Of a DNA stretch of 64,000 nt, positions 17,093 to 26,406 are shown piece by piece (the first letter of the stretch is position 1; each line of letters starts with the position of its first letter). The position numbers and the translations under genes are program-made. Source of the DNA: Leisingera aquaemixtae (lineage in GTDB: Bacteria; Pseudomonadota; Alphaproteobacteria; Rhodobacterales; Rhodobacteraceae); the NCBI RefSeq assembly GCF_001458395.1, contig NZ_CYSR01000031.1, positions 186,001 through 250,000 of the forward strand, in the 5' to 3' direction. Below the pieces are notes generated by a model. It searched no databases, had not been told where the DNA came from, and was given only the letters and a program-made list of their open reading frames with translations.

Positions 17093-18762
17093 CAAGCTTG
17101 CTCCTTATTCTCTTCCAGCCAGCCGCGCAGGATCTGGACAGTTTCCTCCTGCCGTTCGCCGATCATGTTGCGGAGGCGGTCGACGGGATCATCCATGCCG
17201 CCGCCCATTGACGGCAGGCCGATTGCGCCCATCATGTCGCCAGTGCCCATCGTCGGCAGGCCGCCCATCGGTTCGAATTGGCCGGTTTCGTTGTTCTCAA
17301 TCTCACCATCGAGCGCGAGGCCTGCACCCATGTCCGGTGCAGTCATGAAGCCGTCGCCGCCGACACCGGGCAACGCAGGCAGGCCGCCGCCGTCAGGGCC
17401 TGGCAGCGCAGCTACCGGCGCGGCCTGATTCGACAGGATCGGGCGGACAACGAAAAGGCCCAGGATCAGGCTGACGAGGGCCAGTGCGCCGATCTGGACC
17501 AGAGACATGGCGTCAAAGTAGAGGTTATCGAAGAAAGAGGCGGTCGCGACCGTGCCCTGGGGTTCCACGGCGGGCAGCTCCATAGACTTGAGGGTGATCA
17601 CGTCGCCACGCTCCGCGTCAAAGCCGACCGCCGCGGAAATCAGTTCCCGCATGGCGGCCAGCTCGTCTTCCGGCCGGGGCTGGAAAACGGTTTCGCCGGC
17701 GTCATTGGTGACGGCTGTGCCATTGATCAGCACCGCGACGGTCAGGCGCTTGATGGCGCCGGGACCGCGGAGGATTTCTTTTTCGGTTTCGGAGATTTCA
17801 TAATTGATCCGCTCGCGGGTAGCGCTGGTGTTGGCCTTGGACCCCTGGCCGGAGGCGGCATCGCCATCGGGAATGTTTGAGGCAACGGTGACTTCGCCCG
17901 CCTGGTTGGTGGAAGAATCGGCGCGTTCCTCGACATCTGTGCTGACGGCGACACGGCTTTTGGGATCAACGAGCTTTTCGCGGATAGATTCGGTGTCAGT
18001 CACGGTTTCGACACTGACCTCGACCACGGCGTTGCCCTGGCCGACGCGGGCCTCGACAAGGCGCATGACCCGCTCGCGAATCGTCTGCGAACGGTCATCC
18101 GTGCCGGCACCGGCTGCAGCAGTGGCATCCGAGGAGCCGATCAAAGCGCCATTGGCGTCGATCACGGCAACGTTTTCCACCGCAAGGCCGGTGACAGCGG
18201 AGGACACCAGGAAACGGATAGCGTTGGCCTGCGCAGGTGTGATCGGCGACCCCATCGGCACGACGGAAACCGATGCGGTAGGCTCCACCGTGCGCTGGAA
18301 GGGGTTCAATCCGGTGTTGGCGATATGCACCCGGGCCTGGGTCACATGCGGGCTGGCGACAATGGTGCGGGCCAATTCGCCTTCCTTGGCGCGCCAGTAG
18401 GCGGCATCGAACATTTGCGAGGTGGTTCCGAAGCCGCTGAGCGAATCGAGCAGTTCATACCCTTTGCCGCCATTGGCCGGCAGGCCTTCGCTGGCCAATG
18501 TCATACGAAGTTCGTCACGCTGCGTGGACGGCACGTAGATCGAGCCGCCACGCACTTCAAATTGGGTGCCGCGCTGTTCCAGCGCCCGCACCACATCTCC
18601 GGCCGAGCCGCTTTCCAGCCCGGCATAAAGCAGTGTCATTGATGGCTTGCTTGCCACATGGGACATCGCGATCACGCTGAGAATCATAATTACCGTGGCG
18701 CCCACGGCAATCAGACGCTTCCGCATGTCCATTTCTGCCCAGACATTCTTGATCTGCTGCAC
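17092..18762 (-). CDS. fliF: Flagellar MS-ring protein FliF
   Basis: A 556-residue inner-membrane ring protein, the base on which the motor and export apparatus assemble. I use the GTG start giving VQQIKNVWAEMD, because GGAGG lies 6 bases upstream. The longer reading has no ribosome site. TM1 is near residues 20-41, followed by the YscJ-type ring domains (LLYAGLESGSAGDVVRALEQ). TM2 is LVQIGALALVSLILGLFVV near the end. The C-terminal tail that contacts FliG is present, although FliG itself is not encoded in the window. First gene of the fliF-H-N-P run, divergent from fliL. Confidence 0.95.
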   Translation of the reverse strand: MQQIKNVWAEMDMRKRLIAVGATVIMILSVIAMSHVASKPSMTLLYAGLESGSAGDVVRALEQRGTQFEVRGGSIYVPSTQRDELRMTLASEGLPANGGKGYELLDSLSGFGTTSQMFDAAYWRAKEGELARTIVASPHVTQARVHIANTGLNPFQRTVEPTASVSVVPMGSPITPAQANAIRFLVSSAVTGLAVENVAVIDANGALIGSSDATAAAGAGTDDRSQTIRERVMRLVEARVGQGNAVVEVSVETVTDTESIREKLVDPKSRVAVSTDVEERADSSTNQAGEVTVASNIPDGDAASGQGSKANTSATRERINYEISETEKEILRGPGAIKRLTVAVLINGTAVTNDAGETVFQPRPEDELAAMRELISAAVGFDAERGDVITLKSMELPAVEPQGTVATASFFDNLYFDAMSLVQIGALALVSLILGLFVVRPILSNQAAPVAALPGPDGGGLPALPGVGGDGFMTAPDMGAGLALDGEIENNETGQFEPMGGLPTMGTGDMMGAIGLPSMGGGMDDPVDRLRNMIGERQEETVQILRGWLEENKEQA

Positions 18763-18820
18763 ATTAACCTCCGTCGCACCGGCGTTCTGTCCGGCGTGCA
18801 ACCTTTTTGACGGATCGGCC

Positions 18821-18835
18821 TTAACATTCGGTTAG
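18821..18835. promoter_or_regulatory. CtrA-type box between fliF and fliL
   Basis: TTAA-CATTCGG-TTAG matches the CtrA consensus with one mismatch. It lies in the 119-base gap between the divergent fliF and fliL genes and could serve either. Confidence 0.5.
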
Positions 18836-18881
18836 TTCCTCGCAGGTTATGAAGAAGCTGCACGACGTTTTAGGGATAGCC

Positions 18882-19406
18882 ATGACAGACGCTGCAGTAG
18901 ATACAGAAGCAGATGCCCCGGCCAAGAAAAGCAAACTGCCCCTGATCATCGGGGTTGTGCTGGCTCTGGCGGGGGCGGGCGGCGGATTCTTTGCCGTTCA
19001 GTCAGGCCTTCTTCCCTTTGGTCAGAAAGCAGCGCCAGAACCGGCGCATGCGGCCGAAGAGGCGCCAGAAGGCGTGGACACTGGTGAGACGGCGGAGGAT
19101 ATCGCCAATCTTGCCTTTATCGAAATGGACCCGATTGTGATTACCCTGCGCAAAGCCAGCGGTATCAAGCATTTGCGGTTCCGCGCGCAACTTGAGGTCG
19201 ACCTGGCGCACCAGGCCGAGGTCGAGAAAATCCTCCCGCGGGTTGTCGATGTCCTGAACAGCTACCTGAGAGCATTGGAGCTTGAGGATCTGACCGATCC
19301 GATGGCTCTGCCGAAACTGAGAGCGCAGATGCTGCGGCGGATCAACATTGCCACCGGCCAGGGCCGGGTGCGTGATCTGCTGATTATGGATTTCGTACTG
19401 AACTAG
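18882..19406 (+). CDS. fliL: Flagellar basal-body protein FliL (copy 1)
   Basis: A 174-residue single-pass inner-membrane protein associated with the stator. I start at MTDAAVDTEADAP. An ATG 33 bases earlier is possible, but its extra residues are not family-like. The membrane helix is LPLIIGVVLALAGAGGGFFA, followed by an acidic, proline/alanine linker and the periplasmic FliL domain ending RVRDLLIMDFVLN. A second, different FliL-type gene lies at 28739-29236. In many alphaproteobacteria fliM follows fliL; here a PflI-like gene does. Confidence 0.9.
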   Translation: MTDAAVDTEADAPAKKSKLPLIIGVVLALAGAGGGFFAVQSGLLPFGQKAAPEPAHAAEEAPEGVDTGETAEDIANLAFIEMDPIVITLRKASGIKHLRFRAQLEVDLAHQAEVEKILPRVVDVLNSYLRALELEDLTDPMALPKLRAQMLRRINIATGQGRVRDLLIMDFVLN

Positions 19407-19415
19407 GAGGACAGG

Positions 19416-19862
19416 ATGGACATTATTGCTGATATCCTGCTTGCGGCCGGAGCACTGGGCGCCGGATTCTATTGTCTGGTGCTGTCACGCAGGCTGAAGC
19501 GGTTCAATGATCTGGAAAAGGGCGTGGGCGGCGCAGTCGCCGTGCTGTCCTCCCAGGTTGATGACCTGAACAAGTCGCTGAAATCGGCGCAACAGGTGTC
19601 TGACGGCTCCAGCAAGGCGCTGCAGCAGCTGACGGGCCGCGCCGAATCGGTGGCCCAGCGGTTGGAGCTGATGATGGCGTCGATGCATGATATTCCCGAG
19701 GCCCGGCCTGCGGCTCCGGCAGCGGAACCCGCTGCCGAAGATGAGGAGATGGCAGCCGCTTATGAGGCCGAATCGCAGCCGGCCGAAGAAAGCCAGGAAG
19801 AGGCCAAGCCCTCTGGCCTGATGTTCGTCCGCCATAACCGCAGCCAGAACCGGGTGGCGTAA
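19416..19862 (+). CDS. PflI/DUF6468-like membrane coiled-coil protein
   Basis: A 148-residue protein with one N-terminal membrane helix (about residues 4-23), then a coiled-coil stretch with DDLNKSLKSAQQVSDGSSKALQQL, then an acidic alanine/glutamate-rich tail. It resembles the DUF6468 proteins found beside fliL in alphaproteobacteria. One of these, PflI of Caulobacter, helps place the flagellum at the pole. That assignment is from memory of the family layout and needs a profile search. Strong SD AGGAGG; its stop TAA shares a base with the next ATG. Confidence 0.6.
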   Translation: MDIIADILLAAGALGAGFYCLVLSRRLKRFNDLEKGVGGAVAVLSSQVDDLNKSLKSAQQVSDGSSKALQQLTGRAESVAQRLELMMASMHDIPEARPAAPAAEPAAEDEEMAAAYEAESQPAEESQEEAKPSGLMFVRHNRSQNRVA

Positions 19863-20476
19863 TGGCGAAGGCGGCTAAGAAACCCAAAGGTTTGCGGCGG
19901 GGCGGCACGCTGATGATGCTGGCGGTCCTGCTGATCGGCTCTGCCGCGGTGCGGCTGGGACTGGAGGCCGGGCCCGCAATTGCCCGCGAAGTGGCCAGTC
20001 TGAAGGAGCCGGGCCGGGAAGAGTCTGCGCATAAGGGAGAGACGCGGGGCGAATCGATGCCGTCCTCCGCTGAGCTGCAGACGATGCTGGCGGCCTTTCG
20101 GGAGCGGGAACAGGCATTGGCCGCCCGCGAGGCGGAGATTCAGGACCGGATGAAGGCGCTGGAGATTGCCGATCAGGCGATCAACAAGAAGCTGGTGGCA
20201 CTGGAGCAGGCAGAAGAGAAGCTGCGCGCGACCCTCGCCCTGGCCGATGGGGCGACCGAGGCGGATGTGACCCGGCTGACCTCAGTTTATGAGCAGATGA
20301 AGCCCAAGGAGGCCGCAGCCCTGTTCGAGGAAATGGACCCTGCATTTGCAGCAGGCTTCCTCGCCCGGATGCAGCCGGAGGCCGCGGCGGGGATCATGGC
20401 GGGCCTGAGCCCGGAAGCCGCCTACACCATCAGCGTGGTCCTGGCCGGACGCAACGGAGCCGTGCCCAGGGAATGA
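19862..20476 (+). CDS. motE: MotE-like chaperone with MgtE-N/FliG-like domain
   Basis: A 204-residue protein with an N-terminal membrane or signal segment (about residues 14-33). A long coiled coil follows (REREQALAAREAEIQDRMK onward). The C-terminal MgtE-N/FliG-like repeat block is YEQMKPKEAAALFEEMDPA followed by FLARMQPEAAAGIMAGL. The architecture is that of MotE, the periplasmic chaperone that stabilises MotC in Sinorhizobium. The neighbouring motA and 818-residue secreted protein support a motor role. Translationally coupled to the PflI-like gene. Confidence 0.75.
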   Translation: MAKAAKKPKGLRRGGTLMMLAVLLIGSAAVRLGLEAGPAIAREVASLKEPGREESAHKGETRGESMPSSAELQTMLAAFREREQALAAREAEIQDRMKALEIADQAINKKLVALEQAEEKLRATLALADGATEADVTRLTSVYEQMKPKEAAALFEEMDPAFAAGFLARMQPEAAAGIMAGLSPEAAYTISVVLAGRNGAVPRE

Positions 20477-20491
20477 CTTGGGTGCGCGGGC

Positions 20492-20506
20492 TTAGTCATT
20501 CCTTAG
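20492..20506 (+). promoter_or_regulatory. Degenerate CtrA-type box before motA
   Basis: TTAG-TCATTCC-TTAG has the right spacing with two A-to-G changes from TTAA-N7-TTAA. It is 49 bases before the motA start. The same TTAG-N7-TTAG form occurs before fliC. Confidence 0.35.
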
Positions 20507-20554
20507 GACGACTCGCCTAAACTAATAAAAACCAATGGAATTCGGAGTGGACCT

Positions 20555-21424
20555 ATGATCGGGATTGTAGGCATTGTGGTGATCTTTGCCATGGTGTTCG
20601 GCGGATACCTTCTGGCCGGCGGCAAGATGGCGATCATTCTGAAGTCGCTGCCGTTTGAGATGATGATGATCGGCGGTGCCGCTGTCGGGGCGTTTCTGAT
20701 TGCCAACGACATGGGCGGCGTCAAGCACACGCTCAAGGACATCGGCAAGGTATTCAAGGGACCCAAGTGGAAGCCGGACGACTACCGCGATCTGCTTTGT
20801 CTGCTGTTCGCGCTGATCCGAATCGCCCGGGCCAATCCGGTTGAGGTGGAACAGCATATCGAAGACCCGGAAAACTCCTCGGTGTTCAATAAATACCCCA
20901 AGATCCTGGGCGACAAGGAAGCCGTGAACCTGATCTGCGACACCATGCGGTCGGCGTCGATGAACTATGACGATCCGCATCAGGTTGAAGAGGTGCTGGA
21001 AAAGCGGATGGAGGCCAACCTTCACCACGCGCTGCACTCCAGCCATGCGCTGCAGACCATGGCCGATGGCCTGCCTGCCCTTGGGATCGTTGCGGCGGTT
21101 CTGGGCGTGATCAAAACCATGGGCTCGATCGACCAGCCGCCCGAGGTGCTGGGGAAACTGATCGGCGGCGCCCTGGTGGGGACATTCCTTGGCGTGTTTC
21201 TCTCTTATGGCCTTGTCGCTCCCTTCGCGGGCAAGGTGAAGGCCGTGGTTGAAGAAGACGCGCATTTCTATCAGCTGATCCGCGAAGTGCTGGTGGCCAA
21301 CCTGCACAACCATGCAGCAGCGATCTGCATTGAGGTCGGCCGCCAGAATACCCCGTCGCATTTCCGTCCCGGCTTCTCGGAGCTGGAAGAAGCCCTCAAA
21401 TCGGTGAAACAGGACGCAGCATGA
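20555..21424 (+). CDS. motA: Flagellar stator protein MotA
   Basis: A 289-residue four-helix stator subunit that, with MotB, forms the ion channel turning the motor. Visible blocks are MIGIVGIVVIFAMVFGGYLL (TM1), LPFEMMMIGGAAVGAFLI (TM2), the cytoplasmic loop, ADGLPALGIVAAVLGVIKTM (TM3) and GGALVGTFLGVFLSYGLVAP (TM4). The stop overlaps the next gene as ATGA, so the 818-residue protein downstream is probably made in step with MotA. Confidence 0.95.
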   Translation: MIGIVGIVVIFAMVFGGYLLAGGKMAIILKSLPFEMMMIGGAAVGAFLIANDMGGVKHTLKDIGKVFKGPKWKPDDYRDLLCLLFALIRIARANPVEVEQHIEDPENSSVFNKYPKILGDKEAVNLICDTMRSASMNYDDPHQVEEVLEKRMEANLHHALHSSHALQTMADGLPALGIVAAVLGVIKTMGSIDQPPEVLGKLIGGALVGTFLGVFLSYGLVAPFAGKVKAVVEEDAHFYQLIREVLVANLHNHAAAICIEVGRQNTPSHFRPGFSELEEALKSVKQDAA

Positions 21425-23877
21425 TCTGGCGAGCATTTGCCACGGCGGCCGTTGTTTTGACGGCTGGCACAGTCCAGGCACAGACAATCGTGACCCGCTC
21501 CGGCGAGCATAAAGGGTTCACGCGCCTGGTGATGCGTCTGCCAAACGGCGCGGACTGGTCTCTGACCCAAAGCGGCAATACTGCGACCGTCAACATTGAT
21601 GCCCCCGAAGCGGTTTTCGATACCTCCCGCGTCTTCAACCTTATTCCCCGCACCCGGTTGCAATCACTGGAACAGAACGGCCCCGGCCAGCCGCTGCGGC
21701 TGCAATTGGGCTGCGAGTGCACAGTCACCTCCTATGTCCAGGAGAACGGCTACCTTGTGGTGGATATCCGCGATGGCGGTAAACCCGCACCGCAGCCGCG
21801 ATACACCACAGCAGGCAGCATCCTTCCGATCACCACGCCGGTTGCGGGCGGCGGCTACCGTTTCAGTTTTTCCCAGTCGGCCGCGGCGGACGCGCGGATG
21901 GCGCTGGAACTGGCCGCCACGGTCGCCGGCCAGTCTGAACCGGCACGCACAGTCCGGCCACAAGACAGTGCCGAGGCACCTAGCCCCGAACCAGCACCTG
22001 CTGGGCTGGAAGAACAGACACCAACTGATGTCGTATTGCCGCTGGACGGAAGCAGCATACCGGCGGCCGCGGAAGACGTTGCCGCAGCTATGCTGCCGGG
22101 GCTGCCGGATACCGGTATGCTGCTCGACTTGGCGGAGACCGAACGCGCTGCGGTGGTCAAGGAATCCGAGCGGCGGTTGCTGCAGCAGATCGGCCGGGCA
22201 GCGAACCAGGGGCTGGTGAGCGTTGCGCCGGACGGGCTTCCTGGCGCTGGCACTGCTGCCGGCCTCGATCCTCTGGGCCGTTCGGACAGGCCTTTGAACC
22301 CGCTCGACCACATCTCCGTCACTTCGGCAATCGACCGCGAAACTGGCCTGATGGCTGCCCTGACAGAGGGCAGCAACGAGGCAGCGCACTGCATTCCAGA
22401 CAGGGACGTGGCAATTCACACTTGGGGCAATGAGAGCCCGTTTGCCGATCAGATCGGACCGTTGCGCAGCGCGCTGGTCCAGGAGTTCGACGACGTGAAC
22501 CCGGCCGGGGTTTTCGCTCTTGCCCGGATCTATCTCTATTTCGGCTTTGGTGCCGAAGCCCGCTCCATGCTGGAAATCCTTCCGGCCGCAGAGCGTGGCA
22601 GCCCGGATGCGGCCGTGCTGGAGGCGATGGCCTTGCTGATGGATGGAGTTGATCTTCCGCCTCAAAACCCGTTCTCCGGGCAGCAGGCCTGCGAAAGCAA
22701 CAGCGCTTTCTGGGGCGCGCTGGCCGACGGTGCGGTCAAGAAAAATTCAAACACCGATGCGATCCAGCAAGCATTTTCCAAGTTGCCGACGCACCTGCGG
22801 GTGCATTTGGGGCCGCGGGTCAGCAAAATGTTCGCCGAAGCCGGCGAGCACCATGTCGCTGAAGCAATGCTGAGGGCCGTGGACCGGACCGGGATCGAAG
22901 AGGTGCCGGAAATCAACCTGGCCGAGGCGGCGATTGCAGAACTTGAGGGCGACACTGAGAAAGTCGCTGAAGAGCTGACCAGCGAAGTGGCGGAACGCAC
23001 CGGGAACGCACCAGCCGCGCTGATCGATCTGGTTGCCCTGAGTGTGAAAGAACGCAAAGCGCTGTCGCCGGATGTGCCGGACCTGATTGCCTCCTACGAG
23101 CTGGAAAACCGGGACACGGAGCTTGGTGCCGATCTTCGCAAGGCTCATGTTTCGTCGCTTGCGCTGATAGGACAGTTCCACGACGCGTTTCAGGAGCTTA
23201 ACGAACTGACGGAACGCGATGGACCGGGTGCCCGGGCTGTAGCGCTGGAACCGCTGTTGCTGCTTTTGGCAGAACGCGCGGATGATGTAACCTTCCTGCA
23301 GTATGGTCTGGTGTTTGCCGGTCAGGCTACGGCGGCTGAGGCGGCTCCGGTTGCTGTGCCGGTGGCCCGCCGGCTGCTGGACTTGGGCTTCGCGGACTTC
23401 GCTCAAGAACTGCTCAACAAGCTGTCCCTGGCGCCGCAGGATGAAACCCGCCGCCTGATGATGGCTGAAGCCGCGCTAGCCCTGGATAAGCCGCACCGGG
23501 CGCTGGTGGAGCTGATGGGGCTGGATGGCTCCAAAGCTAACCGCCTGCGCGCCGAAGCTCTGTGGCGCAACGGCGAATACGGCCGCGCCGGGGAATACCT
23601 GCTGGCCGAAAATGAGAAAGACGCAGCCGCCCGCGGGTTCTGGCACTCTGAAAACCTGGGGGCGATAGAGGAAATCGAGCCGGAAGAGGGCGCGCAATTC
23701 GGGACAGTCGCTTCTGTCACCACCCGAATCGGCGAAACCGTCCAGGATCCGGACAGCCTGCCGCCGCTGGCCTATGCGCGGGCCCTGGTGGAGAGCAGCG
23801 AGGGGACGCGGGGCGGCATCGCCGACTTGCTGAACCAGATCGGCAGAGCAGCGGACGCTCCTGAAGAAACCCAGTGA
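21421..23877 (+). CDS. Unrecognised 818-residue secreted repeat-type protein coupled to motA
   Basis: I do not recognise a named family. The first 20 residues (MIWRAFATAAVVLTAGTVQA) are a signal peptide. Residues about 25-165 look beta-rich, with GGGYRFSFSQS and a single Cys pair GCECTV. A proline/alanine-rich linker leads into a helical, alanine/leucine-rich region (about 330-790) with tetratricopeptide-like helix pairs such as PAGVFALARIYLYFGFGAEA and YGRAGEYLLAENEKDAAARG. Translation is coupled to motA by an ATGA overlap and a terminator follows. Secretion, helical repeats, and the motA and motE neighbours suggest a periplasmic motor protein comparable in role to Sinorhizobium MotC. That is inference, as MotC is about half this length. 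Confidence 0.8.
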   Translation: MIWRAFATAAVVLTAGTVQAQTIVTRSGEHKGFTRLVMRLPNGADWSLTQSGNTATVNIDAPEAVFDTSRVFNLIPRTRLQSLEQNGPGQPLRLQLGCECTVTSYVQENGYLVVDIRDGGKPAPQPRYTTAGSILPITTPVAGGGYRFSFSQSAAADARMALELAATVAGQSEPARTVRPQDSAEAPSPEPAPAGLEEQTPTDVVLPLDGSSIPAAAEDVAAAMLPGLPDTGMLLDLAETERAAVVKESERRLLQQIGRAANQGLVSVAPDGLPGAGTAAGLDPLGRSDRPLNPLDHISVTSAIDRETGLMAALTEGSNEAAHCIPDRDVAIHTWGNESPFADQIGPLRSALVQEFDDVNPAGVFALARIYLYFGFGAEARSMLEILPAAERGSPDAAVLEAMALLMDGVDLPPQNPFSGQQACESNSAFWGALADGAVKKNSNTDAIQQAFSKLPTHLRVHLGPRVSKMFAEAGEHHVAEAMLRAVDRTGIEEVPEINLAEAAIAELEGDTEKVAEELTSEVAERTGNAPAALIDLVALSVKERKALSPDVPDLIASYELENRDTELGADLRKAHVSSLALIGQFHDAFQELNELTERDGPGARAVALEPLLLLLAERADDVTFLQYGLVFAGQATAAEAAPVAVPVARRLLDLGFADFAQELLNKLSLAPQDETRRLMMAEAALALDKPHRALVELMGLDGSKANRLRAEALWRNGEYGRAGEYLLAENEKDAAARGFWHSENLGAIEEIEPEEGAQFGTVASVTTRIGETVQDPDSLPPLAYARALVESSEGTRGGIADLLNQIGRAADAPEETQ

Positions 23878-23902
23878 TCCAGCTCAAGGCTGACTGCGTT
23901 AC

Positions 23903-23931
23903 GGCCGCCCCGTCCGGGGCGGCCTTTGCGT
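23903..23931 (+). terminator. Terminator after the motA run
   Basis: GGCCGCCCC and GGGGCGGCC form a 9-bp stem with loop GTCC, followed by TTTGCGTTTG. Confidence 0.8.
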
Positions 23932-24312
23932 TTGGATGATAACACTTTGTCAACTGGCTGCCGGTAACCTGATGAGCGGGTGAATCCTGATCTGGAACGG
24001 GCAGAATGCCGGAAAACGATTTTAAACTTTGCCTGCAAGGGCTGAGTGCGCGCACAGCGCGCATGGCACGCGAGGCTGTGGCCGCCGCCAGTGCCTGTCC
24101 TGCACTTTTCTTCAACGCCAAAATGCACCGGATTGCGCCGTCAGCCGCCGCTGCGAAGGCGGCCCGCGCCTCCCGGGCTTCCGGCCGTCCGGCATCCGGA
24201 CGGCTGCGGGTCGTTCCGCCCTTTCTGCATTGGAAAGCCCTGAGGCAACCGGCCCGGGCTTCTGGCGGGATTACCAACCATTTGAATGCACTCAACAAGT
24301 GGGGCCATAATT
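23932..24312 (+). other. Leader region of flhA, mostly non-coding
   Basis: A stretch of 381 bases before flhA. It contains an open frame from the ATG at 24006 to the TAA at 24320 (104 codons, MPENDFKLCLQGLS...), which would overlap the flhA start. The product is arginine/alanine-rich, has no Shine-Dalgarno sequence and resembles no family. Two other frames are open over the same bases, as is common in such GC-rich DNA. I do not call a gene. No clear CtrA box was found here, so the flhA promoter is not identified. Confidence 0.4.
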
Positions 24313-26406
24313 GTGCCTAAGCTGACCACTGATCAACTTTTCAGCCCGACTGTGCTGCTGGCGCTGGCGCTGATGGCGATTATCGTGATGATGATCCTGC
24401 CGATGCCTGCCTGGGTGCTGGACGTCGGTCTGGCGGCCTCTTTTGCGCTTGCCATCCTGATCTTCACGATCACCCTGTTCATCGAAAGACCGCTGGATTT
24501 TTCCTCTTTCCCGACGATTCTGCTGGCGTCGCTGATGCTGCGCCTGTCGCTGAACGTCTCCTCCACCAAGCTGATCATTGGCCAAGGCCACTCCGGCACC
24601 GATGCGGCCGGAAATGTGATCGAGGGGTTCGCCCAGTTTGTCATGGGGGGCAGCGTGTTCCTCGGCCTGGTTGTCTTTGGGGTTCTTTTGATCGTCAACT
24701 TCATGGTGATCACCAAGGGTGCAGCGCGGATGGCCGAAGTGGGCGCCCGCTTTGCCCTGGACGGGATGCCGGGCAAGCAGCTGGCGATCGACGCGGATAT
24801 GTCCGCGGGCGCCATCGACCACCAGACTGCCAAGGAGCGGCGCGAACGCGACCAGCAGGAAACGACCTTTTTCGGCTCGCTGGACGGTGCATCGAAATTC
24901 GTCAAAGGCGACGCCATTGCTGGCTTGATGATCACCCTGCTGAACCTCGTCATGGGGCTTATTATGGGGGTTCTGGTCCACGGTATGCCTGTGGGCAGCG
25001 CGTTTGAGACCTACGCCATTCTGACGGTAGGGGACGGCCTCGTCTCGCAGATCCCTTCGGTGATCATTTCCATTGCTGCGGCACTGCTGCTGGCGCGCGG
25101 CGGCACCACTGGCGCCACCGATATTGCTCTGTTCGAACAGTTCGGCCGCCACCCGGCAGCTTTGACCACCGTTGCCGTGCTGATGGTTCTGTTCGCGCTG
25201 GTGCCGGGCTTGCCGTTTCTCCCCTTCGTGACCGGCGGCGGGGTCTTGGGCTATGCCGCTTTCCGGATGGCCAAGAAAAAGAAGGACGATGCAGAAGCCG
25301 AGATCGAGGAAAAGATCGAGGAAGCCTCCGATCCTTCGGCCTCGCGGCCGTTGGGCGACATTCTGGATCTTGATGATCTGCATCTGGAGTTTGCGCCCGA
25401 CCTGGTCAGCATGGTGCTGGACGAGGGCACTGGCCTGGACGCGCGGATCGCAAATATGCGGTCCCACATCGCCACCACATTCGGCCTGATCCTGCCGGAA
25501 ATCCGCCTGACCGATCAGCACGATCTGGAGCGCGGCACCTATGTGATCAAGGTGCAGGGCGTCGAACAGGTGCGCGGCACGCTGCATCCCGAAATGGTCC
25601 TGGCCCTGATGCCCGACAATCACGATGCGCTGCCCTCAGGCACAGATGTGACGGAGCCGGTCTATGGCGCACCGGCGCGCTGGATTTCTGCCAAGGCGCA
25701 GGAACAGGCGGCGCTGGCCGGCGCCACCGTGGTCACACCGCCGGAAATACTGGCAACCCATTTGCTGGAGGTCATCAAGCAGAACTTCAGCCGCTTGCTG
25801 ACGCTCAAATCCCTGCGCCGCCTGCTGGACGAAATGACGCAGCTGTCCGACGGCTTCCGCGCCGAGGCGAACCGCAAGCTGCTGGATTCGCTGGTGCCGG
25901 ACAAGGTGCCGATGGACACGCTTCATGCGGTCCTGCGGCTGTTGCTGGAGGAGCGGGTGTCCATCCGGAACATGCCTTTGATTCTGGAATCTATTGCGGA
26001 AGCGCGCTTGCACGTCACACAGCCTGAAGTGATTTGCGAGCATGTGCGCCAGCGCCTTGGCTTCCAGCTGGTGGCCGAGATGAAGCGTGAGGACGGGACC
26101 ATTCCGCTGATCCAGCTGGCGCCGGAATGGGAGGACAAGTTCTCGACCTATCAGGTCGATGCGCAGGGTGCCGGGCTGGATATCGCGCTGCCGCCGGATC
26201 TCTTCAACCGCCTTGCGGACGGGCTGAGCGACAAGCTCTCGGCGATCACCGATCAGGGCGTGTTTGCCGCGGTGGTGACCTCGACCCGCCGCCGCCGGTA
26301 TCTGAGGACAATTTTGAAGTCGCGCGGTATTACCAATCCGGTACTGTCGTTCGAGGAAATCGGCCTGGAAGCACGGCCTGCCCTCGTCGGGATGGTGCAG
26401 GCATGA
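24313..26406 (+). CDS. flhA: Flagellar export protein FlhA
   Basis: A 697-residue export-gate protein. I choose the GTG giving VPKLTTDQLFSPTVLL, since family members start there and GTGGGG lies upstream. An ATG nine codons earlier has no ribosome site. The N-terminal half has eight membrane helices, with the highly conserved SFPTILLASLMLRLSLNVSS and GQGHSGTDAAG. The signature ARMAEVGARFALDGMPGKQ follows. The C-terminal cytoplasmic domain (from about residue 340) binds export substrates. ATGA overlap with fliR; first gene of flhA-fliR-flhB-fliJ-like. Confidence 0.96.
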   Translation: MPKLTTDQLFSPTVLLALALMAIIVMMILPMPAWVLDVGLAASFALAILIFTITLFIERPLDFSSFPTILLASLMLRLSLNVSSTKLIIGQGHSGTDAAGNVIEGFAQFVMGGSVFLGLVVFGVLLIVNFMVITKGAARMAEVGARFALDGMPGKQLAIDADMSAGAIDHQTAKERRERDQQETTFFGSLDGASKFVKGDAIAGLMITLLNLVMGLIMGVLVHGMPVGSAFETYAILTVGDGLVSQIPSVIISIAAALLLARGGTTGATDIALFEQFGRHPAALTTVAVLMVLFALVPGLPFLPFVTGGGVLGYAAFRMAKKKKDDAEAEIEEKIEEASDPSASRPLGDILDLDDLHLEFAPDLVSMVLDEGTGLDARIANMRSHIATTFGLILPEIRLTDQHDLERGTYVIKVQGVEQVRGTLHPEMVLALMPDNHDALPSGTDVTEPVYGAPARWISAKAQEQAALAGATVVTPPEILATHLLEVIKQNFSRLLTLKSLRRLLDEMTQLSDGFRAEANRKLLDSLVPDKVPMDTLHAVLRLLLEERVSIRNMPLILESIAEARLHVTQPEVICEHVRQRLGFQLVAEMKREDGTIPLIQLAPEWEDKFSTYQVDAQGAGLDIALPPDLFNRLADGLSDKLSAITDQGVFAAVVTSTRRRRYLRTILKSRGITNPVLSFEEIGLEARPALVGMVQA

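Noticed and set aside
16346-17428. A 360-codon plus-strand frame over fliN-fliH-fliF
   Set aside because: Antisense to three overlapping flagellar genes; no ribosome site or domain.
24006-24320. A 104-codon frame before flhA
   Set aside because: No Shine-Dalgarno, biased Arg/Ala composition, other frames equally open. Kept only as a remark on the non-coding stretch.
24292-25623. A 443-codon minus-strand frame antisense to flhA
   Set aside because: flhA is unmistakable, and the shadow protein is a low-complexity His/Gln/Arg string.
26127-26402. A longer FliR starting upstream of 26403
   Set aside because: The added residues are an out-of-frame read of flhA; the ATG at 26403 gives the family N-terminus and the usual ATGA overlap.
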